In this document: positions 1 to 6,833 of the stretch, in pieces | Numbering within the stretch: the first letter of the stretch is position 1 | Layout: each line of letters opens with the position of its first letter | Translations under genes and position numbers: made by a program | Notes under the pieces: model-generated | Told to the model about the DNA's origin: nothing | The model's input: the letters and a program-made list of their open reading frames with translations, nothing else | Databases searched by the model: none | Source of the DNA: Saprospiraceae bacterium UBA6168 | GTDB taxonomy: Bacteria > Bacteroidota > Bacteroidia > Chitinophagales > Saprospiraceae | Length of the DNA: 55,990 nt | Reading direction: 5' to 3' | Assembly (NCBI GenBank): GCA_002435785.1 | Contig: DIUC01000072.1 | Coordinates: 108,957 to 164,946 of the forward strand

Positions 1-48
1 AATGGACTGAAAATCCATGTGTCGGGGGTTCGAACCCCTCTCTCACCA
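1..48 (+). tRNA. tRNA-Phe (GAA), 3' part only
   Basis: The window opens inside a tRNA gene. A 5-bp anticodon stem (2-6 with 14-18) closes the loop CTGAAAA, which reads anticodon GAA at 9-11. A 5-nt variable region follows, then a T arm (24-28 with 36-40, one G-U pair) around TTCGAAC, the 3' acceptor strand at 41-47 and discriminator A at 48. The short variable region excludes tRNA-Ser, which the string TGA could otherwise suggest. The bases after the discriminator are CCG, so the CCA tail is not encoded. The D arm lies outside the window. Confidence 0.9.
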
Positions 49-57
49 CCGTTTTTG

Positions 58-86
58 AAAACCCCTGCAATAGTAGGGGTTTTTTC
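58..86 (+). terminator. Rho-independent terminator after tRNA-Phe
   Basis: A perfect 9-bp stem (58-66 with 75-83) with an 8-nt loop runs into a T tract at 80-85. It lies about 10 nt after the tRNA end, where a terminator for the tRNA transcript is expected. Confidence 0.85.
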
Positions 87-200
87 GTTTAACGGCAGCC
101 TAACATCCGGCTCACTAATTTCCATTGCCCTTTTTAATGTTTCTTTCCTGCAAAACTGAACCAACCTTTTGCAAGGTCTAACTGCTTTTTCGCAGTTGAA

Positions 201-1562
201 TCACAAGCCGGGATTGACGACCAACAGCTTGATAATCAGGCCGATGACCACACAAGCACCAATCGTCTTCAACATGTCCCATTTTATCCCAAAATACAAG
301 AACATCGCAGCAACGGTGATGAATACCGCACCCCAATCCACCGAACCCCATTCGGGCAATGGGACATGCAGGGCGCCAAAATTCAACTCCCCCATTTGCT
401 TGAACAAGGTGTGTAGGCTGAACCAAATTCCCAGGTTCAGCACCACGCCTACCACGGCGGCAGTGATACCGGAAAGCGCAGTCGTGAGCGATTTATTGCC
501 CCGTAACTGTTCGATATAGGGCGCTCCCGTGAAGATGAACAGGAAGGAAGGCACGAACGTCACCCAAGTCACCAGCACAGAAGCCAACACACCAGCCAAA
601 ACGGGGTCAAGATATCCGGCAAAACGGAACGCTCCCATGAACCCGACAAACTGCACCACTTGGATGAGCGGCCCTGGCGTGGTTTCGGCCATGCCGAGGC
701 CGTCGAGCATCTCACCGGGCTGCAGCCAGCCGTAGGTCTCCACGGCTTTTTGGGAGATGTAGGCCAGCACGGAGTACGCCCCGCCGAATGTCACGAGTGC
801 CGATTGGCTGAAAAAAAAGCCTTGTTTGGTGAAGATATTTTCCATGCCAAGTGTCAATGCAAGTAGGGCCACGGGGAGCAGCCACAGCGCCAGCCAAAAG
901 ACCGCTGTTTTGAAAGTCGTTGACAATGAGGGTTTTATGGGTTGGATGAGGCGGTCTATCAATCCTTCTTCACTTCCTCTCACGTCGGCATGACCCTTCA
1001 CCACGAGGAATTTATCTTCCCAAACCTTTCCGCCGATGAACCCAATCAACCCCGCTGCCACAACGATGATGGGGAAAGTGATTTTAAAGAAAAAAATTGC
1101 CAAAAAGGCCAACACGGCCATGCCCACCATCACCTCGTTTTTCAGCGCCTTTTTTCCGATTTTTATCACTGCACCAATTACGATGGCCAACACGGCAGGC
1201 TTGATGCCATAGAAAATGCCCTGCACGAAGCCAACGTCCTGCCAAAGCGCATAGATGATGCTCAATATAAGGATAGCTAAAAAGCCCGGCAGCACGAACA
1301 GCGCCCCAGCCACAATACCGCCCCGACGCCCATGCAGGAGCCAACCGATGTAGGTGACAAGCTGCTGCGCCTCTGGCCCCGGCAACAACATGCAGTAGTT
1401 GAGGGCATGGAGGAAACGGTTTTCACCCAACCATTTTTTTTCCTCCACGACGTATTTGTGCATGACGGCGATTTGCCCGGCAGGGCCACCGAAGCTGTAC
1501 AGGGCGATTTTGAGATAGACTCGCAGTGCCTCAGCGAAAGTGGGAAGTGCATTTTCACCCAT
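201..1562 (-). CDS. chrA: Chromate transporter family protein (ChrA-like, long form)
   Basis: A 453-residue inner-membrane protein of the CHR family, whose characterised members export chromate. It has the two homologous halves of long ChrA proteins. The first half carries GGPAGQ (residues 25-30) and LPGPEAQQL (60-68); the second carries GGAY and TTPGP in matching places. I chose the ATG at 1562, one base after the DoxX stop, over a GTG at 1604 that would overlap DoxX by 41 bases; an AAGGAGG at 1604-1610 coincides with that GTG, so the longer start is not excluded. It is the last gene of the antiporter-DoxX-ChrA set. Chromate as substrate is inferred from the family; many homologues have unknown substrates. 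Confidence 0.88.
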   Translation of the reverse strand: MGENALPTFAEALRVYLKIALYSFGGPAGQIAVMHKYVVEEKKWLGENRFLHALNYCMLLPGPEAQQLVTYIGWLLHGRRGGIVAGALFVLPGFLAILILSIIYALWQDVGFVQGIFYGIKPAVLAIVIGAVIKIGKKALKNEVMVGMAVLAFLAIFFFKITFPIIVVAAGLIGFIGGKVWEDKFLVVKGHADVRGSEEGLIDRLIQPIKPSLSTTFKTAVFWLALWLLPVALLALTLGMENIFTKQGFFFSQSALVTFGGAYSVLAYISQKAVETYGWLQPGEMLDGLGMAETTPGPLIQVVQFVGFMGAFRFAGYLDPVLAGVLASVLVTWVTFVPSFLFIFTGAPYIEQLRGNKSLTTALSGITAAVVGVVLNLGIWFSLHTLFKQMGELNFGALHVPLPEWGSVDWGAVFITVAAMFLYFGIKWDMLKTIGACVVIGLIIKLLVVNPGL

Positions 1563-1563
1563 G

Positions 1564-1986
1564 CTATTTCGTTTGAAGTTTTTGGTCAATTGAATAAGCC
1601 CCACCTCCTTTTACCAACAAAAAAATACTGCCTAACAACATTGCCCAATCGGTGCGGCTGCCGTGCAACATTGACCAAAAACCATCATTGGCCAAAACCG
1701 CTGACTTTGTGGTGAAGATGGCTACCAGCATAATGATGATGAGTGGAATGCTCGCCAAGCGGGTAAGCATGCCGAGCAGTATAAGTGTCCCACAAACTAT
1801 CTCGAACGTGCCAACAAATGGGCCAAGAAAGTCGGGATTGGGAAGCCCGATTTTGGCGAACCTGCCTGCTCCTAATTCATCGGCAAACAGGAACTTTTGG
1901 ATGCCTTCCGATAGGAAAACTGCACCAACCATCAAGCGGATGAGGATGGTGGTGCTGGCATTGTCGGTAGTGATGATTCCTTGCAT
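1564..1986 (-). CDS. DoxX family membrane protein
   Basis: A 140-residue protein with four hydrophobic helices, typical of the DoxX/DoxD family: small integral membrane proteins, some linked to quinone-dependent thiosulfate oxidation and many of unknown role. The charged N-terminal half-helix (LIRLMVGAVFLSEGIQKF) and a FVGTFEIVCGTLILLG segment match the family pattern. The ATG at 1986 is preferred because it sits 8 bases after the antiporter stop, whereas an extension to 2040 would overlap that gene. It is tightly spaced with its neighbours (8 and 1 bases), implying one transcript. With a sulfite-exporter-type gene upstream, a sulfur oxyanion or redox-stress role is possible but is only inferred. 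Confidence 0.85.
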   Translation of the reverse strand: MQGIITTDNASTTILIRLMVGAVFLSEGIQKFLFADELGAGRFAKIGLPNPDFLGPFVGTFEIVCGTLILLGMLTRLASIPLIIIMLVAIFTTKSAVLANDGFWSMLHGSRTDWAMLLGSIFLLVKGGGAYSIDQKLQTK

Positions 1987-1994
1987 GATATATT

Positions 1995-4274
1995 TTAATT
2001 TGGTTTCACAATCAATACCGAAGGTGATTTCGACAGCCAAACGCTGCCAGACTCCACCGCCTTTTTCCAGCTATCGAGGCTGATGAGCATCAAATCCTGT
2101 TGTTGCAGAAACTCCGTTTCAATGATGTTTTTATCGTAAAAACCAAGTTGATGCGGGGCCGTTTTGTTCAGGTCTCCGACCATTTTATTGAGCTGTGGTG
2201 ATTGTTGCAAAATGCCGGAAGTGTCGAGCAGGGTGAGTTTTGCTTCGTTGTGGTACATCAACTTCTGGGCATATTCGAGTAGAAAACCATCGTCTGCTTC
2301 GAAGATAGGCATGAATACCCGTTCAATCTTTACCAACCCCTTGTCGACCAAAATCCCGACTGGCATTCTGGTGCTTTTTATCAACTGCTTGGTGCGGTCG
2401 TCAAAAATGCCGTCCTCAAACAGGTTTTCCTTTCCCGTGATGGCCTCGTAAAGCTTTTCTGGATTAATGATGCGGGAGGTAAAGCCGAGTATCTTGCCAA
2501 GCAAGGTGCCCTCAAACACGGAATTGCCCATGCCTATCAACAGCAGGTCGAACTGCCCGACGTTGGCGGTGTCGGCTATCTCTTGGTCTATGTTTTGCGT
2601 GGGTTTGAACAGCGTGTTTACCGACAGGCTGAGTAGTTGAGCCTCCGATTCGATTGGTTGAAAACTGTCCCGCTCGTACTCCTCCGTATTGAACTGGTTT
2701 AGCTCAGAACCAGCGGTCACGTGCAGGGCCGTTACGTTGGTCTGCGCCGGGGACTTTCGGGTGAGGCTGCTGGCCAAGCGCAACATGGACTTGCCCGTTT
2801 CTGGGTTGGCAAAGGAAATGAGGATGTCAAACTTGTCGGCGGTGCCGATGGAGCCGGGCAAGATGGCGGGCGTTTTCTCTGGCAAGAATCGGTTGATGAG
2901 GTCGAGGGCAGGGCCAGTCATCACGGTGGTGACGAGGGCCATGATGACCATCATCGCAAATACCTCTGGCGAAAGCACGCCGAGGTCGTAGCCGATGTTG
3001 AGCACCACGAGCTCCATCAGGCCACGGGTGTTCATCAGGGCGCCGATGGTGAGGCTGTCCCGCCAGTTTTCCCCGACAAACCGGGCGGCGAGGGCGCTCC
3101 CGATGAATTTGCCGACCACGGCCACGAGGATGATGAGGCCGCATATTTGCCACAAATATGGCTCATTCAGCAAGCCGATTTGCGTGCGCAAACCCGTGAA
3201 CACAAAGAACAACGGCAAGAGCAGCACCTGCGCCACATCCTCCACTTTTTCGATGAAAAGGTTGCGGAAGCGCATATTGTCCGGCATGATGACGCCCGCC
3301 ATGAACGCCCCGAACAAAGCGTGGATGCCAATCACCTCCGTTGCGTAAGCCGACACCAACAGCATGATGAAAAAGATGCCCACCACGGGTTTGCTCAAGC
3401 CCTCTTTGCTCGAATATATATCGCCAAGCCTTTTCAGGAATGGCTGAACGACCTTCAGCATGAAAAGCACATAGGCCGCTGCCAATAATATGGTGTAAAC
3501 CGAGCTGCCGATATTGCCTGCCTTGACGATGGCGATGACAGCGGCCAAGATGCACCAGGCCGTGATGTCGTCGGCGGCAGCACAAGTGATGACCACCGTG
3601 CCGATGCGGGTCTTTGCCATGCCCCGCTCCTGCACAATCCGGGCCAGCACGGGAAAGGCCGTCACGCTCATGGCGATGCCAGTGAACAGGGCGAATGACA
3701 GGAAATTTACGCCTTCGCCGGAGAAGTTTTCATAGATGAAATAAGCCAGCCCAACCCCCATCGAAAACGGTATGATGATGCTTGCATGGCTAATGACGAT
3801 GGCCTCGTTGGCTTGGTTTTTCAGCACTTTCAGGTCGAGTTCCATGCCGATGACGAACATGAACAGGATAAGCCCTATCTGGCTGAGGAACTGCAAATTG
3901 CCAAGGGAGGCTACTGGAAACAGGAACTCAGAGAATGCTGGAAAGAACATCCCAACAAGCGATGGCCCAAGAATAATGCCCGCCGCTATCTCTCCTATGA
4001 CGGCAGGTTGTCCGATTTTTTTGCACAAAAAACCGAAGATACGGGCGGCCACGATGATGGTGATGATTTGGAGCAAGAGGATGGCCAATGGATGCGTGAG
4101 GTTGTGGCTCATTGTCTCCTGAAACTGTCCTATGGCAGAGGTGGCGTCGGGCGATAGCTGTTCGATGGCCTTGGCCGCTTCTTTTGCCTTGCCTTTCAGG
4201 ACAATAAGGTACATCAGCACCGAAAAACAGCCGATGGTGACGATATAGAAAAGGAGGTTCTTGTATTTATTCAT
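1995..4274 (-). CDS. CPA2-type cation/proton antiporter with C-terminal stress-protein-like domain
   Basis: A 759-residue protein. An N-terminal helix (about 6-26) and a short soluble stretch precede a Na+/H+ exchanger domain of a dozen or so helices (about 65-465). The exchanger has signatures such as IGEIAAGIILGPSL and FPVLARIVQERGM. The last 280 residues are soluble and resemble a tandem universal-stress-protein-like region, as in many Bacteroidota antiporters. It would exchange Na+ or K+ for H+ across the inner membrane. It heads the antiporter-DoxX-ChrA transcript. The 294-nt gap upstream holds a foldback repeat, so this gene may have its own promoter apart from the TauE/SafE gene. The ion specificity cannot be read from sequence. 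Confidence 0.88.
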   Translation of the reverse strand: MNKYKNLLFYIVTIGCFSVLMYLIVLKGKAKEAAKAIEQLSPDATSAIGQFQETMSHNLTHPLAILLLQIITIIVAARIFGFLCKKIGQPAVIGEIAAGIILGPSLVGMFFPAFSEFLFPVASLGNLQFLSQIGLILFMFVIGMELDLKVLKNQANEAIVISHASIIIPFSMGVGLAYFIYENFSGEGVNFLSFALFTGIAMSVTAFPVLARIVQERGMAKTRIGTVVITCAAADDITAWCILAAVIAIVKAGNIGSSVYTILLAAAYVLFMLKVVQPFLKRLGDIYSSKEGLSKPVVGIFFIMLLVSAYATEVIGIHALFGAFMAGVIMPDNMRFRNLFIEKVEDVAQVLLLPLFFVFTGLRTQIGLLNEPYLWQICGLIILVAVVGKFIGSALAARFVGENWRDSLTIGALMNTRGLMELVVLNIGYDLGVLSPEVFAMMVIMALVTTVMTGPALDLINRFLPEKTPAILPGSIGTADKFDILISFANPETGKSMLRLASSLTRKSPAQTNVTALHVTAGSELNQFNTEEYERDSFQPIESEAQLLSLSVNTLFKPTQNIDQEIADTANVGQFDLLLIGMGNSVFEGTLLGKILGFTSRIINPEKLYEAITGKENLFEDGIFDDRTKQLIKSTRMPVGILVDKGLVKIERVFMPIFEADDGFLLEYAQKLMYHNEAKLTLLDTSGILQQSPQLNKMVGDLNKTAPHQLGFYDKNIIETEFLQQQDLMLISLDSWKKAVESGSVWLSKSPSVLIVKPN

Positions 4275-4412
4275 CCTGCAATTTTTAGTGAAAAACCGAT
4301 TGATTCAGTGCATAACCCATACCTGCAAGGATATTTGGCTGCAAGATAAAAGGAGACAAATTGAGGCGGATTAAATTGTCATTAATTTTACAAGGAATAC
4401 CGCTAAGAAATG

Positions 4413-4525
4413 CGTGAAAAATACGTTGTTAAGTTTTGGTTTAGCAGGTTTAGAGAAGTGTAGCCTCTTTAAAGCTAAACCTGCTACGGTTCTCTAAACC
4501 TGCTAAACAAGTTATCTTTTACACG
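4413..4525. repeat. Foldback intergenic element, copy 1
   Basis: A 113-bp element with ends CGTGAAAAAT and ATCTTTTACACG and a 19-bp perfect outer stem (4439-4457 with 4490-4508) made of TTTAG-type words. It is an inverted, diverged copy of the element at 11699-11813. It fills much of the gap between the antiporter start and the TauE/SafE stop; I see no gene in the rest of that gap. Confidence 0.75.
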
Positions 4526-4568
4526 TTTCTAAACACCGGATGAATGCCATGTTAAGCGGTGTTGTCCG

Positions 4569-5426
4569 CTATTTCAGGCTCTTATATATAGAAAGCAGCG
4601 AAGTCAAAATAATGACCACTCCCACCAGAAACATCAGTGTTTTCGGCCTGATGAACCGCACCAGATATGCCCCCAATGGCGCTGCAACCACCCCCCCGAC
4701 AATCAACCCAAGGATGGTCTTCCAACCCTCCAGCCCCATGAAAAACAGGAACACGCCCGTGCTTGCAAAGGTGACGAAGAACTCCGCCGTGTTCACCGTG
4801 CCGATGGTCAATTTCGGCGTTTTTCCCCGGTGGATGATATTGGAGGTGACGACCGGGCCCCAGCCCCCGCCGCCGATGGAATCGAGCAGGCCGCCCATGA
4901 AGCCGAGCGGTGCCATCCGTTTTATTTCGTCCTTGAACAGCGGCTCTTTGAAACTTTTCACTAAAATAATGACGCCCAGCACCAGCAAATAGGCGGAAAT
5001 AAAAGGCTTAACGGTATCACCCTCCAATATTTTTGACAGCAGAAATGCACCGAGCATGGCCCCGATGACGCCCGGAAGGGCGATGCGGATGAACAGTTTT
5101 TTGTCCACGTTCTTCATGTATAAGTGCGAAAGGCCGGACACGCCTGTGGTAAACACCTCTGCGGTATGCACACTTGCCGATGCAATAGCTGGTGGTACGC
5201 CTAAATTCAGTAAAAAAGTAGAACAACTGACCCCATAGGCCATTCCCAAGGCCCCGTCTATGATTTGGGCGAAGAAACCCGCCATGCAGAACATCCAAAA
5301 TTGACCATCAAAGCTGATGGTTTGAGCTTCTGTGGAGTGGAAGAACTGCCAGACCAGCCAAGATATGATGCTGATTTTTAGTGCAATGATGACGTAGCTG
5401 ATATGCTTAAAGTCAAGTTTTTCCAT
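4569..5426 (-). CDS. TauE/SafE family sulfite exporter-like permease
   Basis: A 285-residue inner-membrane protein with about eight hydrophobic helices. Its core (GFFAQIIDGALGMAYGVSCS, then a duplicated half around GFMGGLLDSIGGGGWGPVV) is the twofold TauE/SafE (TSUP) signature. The family moves sulfite, sulfoacetate or other organic anions. It is the 5'-most gene of the minus-strand transporter group, with a good -7 box 41-48 nt upstream of its ATG. It and the antiporter gene are separated by 294 nt and a large hairpin element, so co-transcription is uncertain. The substrate is unknown. Confidence 0.88.
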   Translation of the reverse strand: MEKLDFKHISYVIIALKISIISWLVWQFFHSTEAQTISFDGQFWMFCMAGFFAQIIDGALGMAYGVSCSTFLLNLGVPPAIASASVHTAEVFTTGVSGLSHLYMKNVDKKLFIRIALPGVIGAMLGAFLLSKILEGDTVKPFISAYLLVLGVIILVKSFKEPLFKDEIKRMAPLGFMGGLLDSIGGGGWGPVVTSNIIHRGKTPKLTIGTVNTAEFFVTFASTGVFLFFMGLEGWKTILGLIVGGVVAAPLGAYLVRFIRPKTLMFLVGVVIILTSLLSIYKSLK

Positions 5427-5466
5427 GTTTTGTCAGATGATTTAGCGGAAGACGCCTTCAATGGGG

Positions 5467-5474
5467 CAAAGGTA
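5467..5474 (-). promoter_or_regulatory. Likely promoter -7 box for the TauE/SafE gene
   Basis: On the minus strand this reads TACCTTTG, an exact match to the Bacteroidota TAnnTTTG box, and predicts a leader of about 35 nt. No TTTG is seen 19-21 nt upstream, so it is a half-match. Confidence 0.45.
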
Positions 5475-5627
5475 GTGAAGGGAAGTTAAATTATAGTATT
5501 TTGGTAGGGTTAGCTGGTTAAATAATTTCAAAATTTAACTGTTGCTTTTCGGGAAGATTATTTCTTACTTTCAATGTCACAGATTTCCCGTTTTCCACCC
5601 CAAAATCCATCGTTTTCTTTCCGTGCT

Positions 5628-5774
5628 GCAAAGCGTTTTGTACGGAATAATCGTTTTGCAGCCCGCATTAATCGTTTTGCAGCCCGCATTGCTCGTTTTG
5701 CAATGCGGGCTGCAAAGCGTTTTGTGCGCATTAATCGTTTTGCAATGCGGGCTGCAAAACGATTATTCCGTACA
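5628..5774. repeat. 21-bp tandem array forming a large palindrome
   Basis: Seven consecutive 21-bp units start at 5628, 5649, 5670, 5691, 5712, 5733 and 5754. Two are identical and contain CGTTTTGCAGCCCGCATT; others carry the same words reverse-complemented. As a whole the array is a palindrome: 5636-5669 is the exact 34-nt reverse complement of 5744-5777. Short open frames across it are repetitive by-products. It occupies the gap between the divergent TauE/SafE gene and the gene at 6089; I see nothing else between 5475 and 5975. Confidence 0.9.
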
Positions 5775-5975
5775 AAAAACGATGCACTTCCCATTGGCAA
5801 CAGGCTGAAATGCCTATGAATGCTGGATTCTTGGATTCAAGCGGTTGGTTCAGGCCCATTTTCCAAGCCAAGCAGGGTTTTTGCTGGAGCAGAAGAAATA
5901 TGAATTGCACTTACATCTTGGTCATTTGTTACGTCACAGAAAATTACAGCAAAACCAAAAAAAATAAATCAAACA

Positions 5976-6008
5976 TTTGCAATTTTAAATATTGTTGAAA
6001 TAAATTTG
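5976..6008 (+). promoter_or_regulatory. Bacteroidota-type promoter upstream of the 6089 gene
   Basis: TTTG (5976-5979), a 21-nt spacer and TAAATTTG (6001-6008) match the primary sigma consensus. The start point would be near 6014, leaving about 75 nt of leader to the ATG at 6089. Confidence 0.7.
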
Positions 6009-6088
6009 CGTTACACAATTTTAACTGCCACGTGCTTCTAATCACGATAGAAAGGGAAGAGAAGTCTGGCATCCAAAACCAACTATTT

Positions 6089-6706
6089 ATGGCTTTACTT
6101 ACTGATTATCGAAAATTTGGCGCTTCCAGACTGAAAAACTTCACCACAGGTGTCATCAACGGTCTTGGGAACAGTGTTTTTTCGAGCCTTGCCACAGCGG
6201 TGACTGCGCTCCTTGCCTTAAACAATGCACTGCGGGATAGCATATTGCCTTTTAATGAAAGCACCAAGGCTACGAATGATATTATGTTGGAAAAAAAAGC
6301 GCTGGTTATCAAGAAACTCAATGAAATGCGACCCTTGGTAGAGGAGATATGCGGTGGGGATTTTGTATTGGAACAATTGTCGGGCTTCACGCCCAGCAAG
6401 CGGGGCCGTTCCCGGCGCACGTCTATTGAGGCAGCACAGTTAGACAGTGCTGTGGCTACCACGGTGGCTGGCCAATTATTGATTACCATACATTCAGCGG
6501 TGCCAGGAAATCAAGGCTTTGAAGTCCATTATACAATAGGCACTAATGACCATATCGTGGGCGTCTATAAAGTAAAAGGACGCACGCTCCAGTTTGTGGC
6601 TTCCGGCTTTCCTTCCAGTACGCCTATCAGTGTATATCTCATTACTTTAAGCACGAATAATGTGCGAAGCGACCCATCTAATTCGGTGCCTGCATCGGCG
6701 CTATAA
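6089..6706 (+). CDS. Uncharacterised protein, helical N-terminus with a fibronectin-like C-terminus
   Basis: A 205-residue protein that I do not recognise. Residues 1-110 look helical (LLTDYRKFGASRLKNF, then a region rich in Leu, Lys and Glu). A basic linker (KRGRSRR) follows, and the last 75 residues alternate like a beta-sandwich (VHYTIGTNDHIVGVYKVKG, ending in a VYLITLSTNN strand), reminiscent of a fibronectin III fold. There is no signal peptide or membrane helix. I chose the ATG at 6089 over a GTG at 6032; both follow the promoter at 5976-6008. It is a monocistronic gene that converges on the TonB receptor gene across a repeat array. Confidence 0.7.
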   Translation: MALLTDYRKFGASRLKNFTTGVINGLGNSVFSSLATAVTALLALNNALRDSILPFNESTKATNDIMLEKKALVIKKLNEMRPLVEEICGGDFVLEQLSGFTPSKRGRSRRTSIEAAQLDSAVATTVAGQLLITIHSAVPGNQGFEVHYTIGTNDHIVGVYKVKGRTLQFVASGFPSSTPISVYLITLSTNNVRSDPSNSVPASAL

Positions 6707-6708
6707 TG

Positions 6709-6833
6709 GTCATTGGTCAATATAGTCATTGGTCAATATGGTCATTGGTCATTATAGTCATTGGTCATTATAGTCATTAGTCATTATTGTCATTGGGATA
6801 AAATTGCCTCAATGCCCAATGACTATAATGACC
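6709..6833. repeat. 16-bp tandem array with terminal inverted copy, in a convergent gap
   Basis: Units of exactly 16 bp start with GTCATT at 6709, 6725, 6741, 6757, 6773 and 6789 (core GTCATTGGTCATTATA). An inverted copy at 6815-6833 can pair with the later units, giving a strong hairpin between two convergent genes. It probably acts as a bidirectional terminator, but no clean T tract is seen. Confidence 0.85.

Noticed and set aside
1..48. tRNA-Ser (UGA) reading of the first bases
   Set aside because: A 5-nt variable region and the loop CTGAAAA in a 5-bp stem give anticodon GAA; tRNA-Ser needs a long variable arm.
1563..1604. GTG start for chrA at 1604
   Set aside because: It would overlap DoxX by 41 bases, and the first 14 residues do not resemble the family. 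The AAGGAGG there could be chance; Bacteroidota depend little on such sites.
5628..5774. Possible CRISPR array
   Set aside because: Units are contiguous 21-mers without unique spacers, some are inverted, and no cas gene is near. The same holds for the arrays at 27210, 29426 and 43497.
5542..5819. Open frames of 80-88 codons across the 21-bp array on both strands
   Set aside because: They arise from the repeat period (21 is divisible by 3) and give low-complexity peptides.
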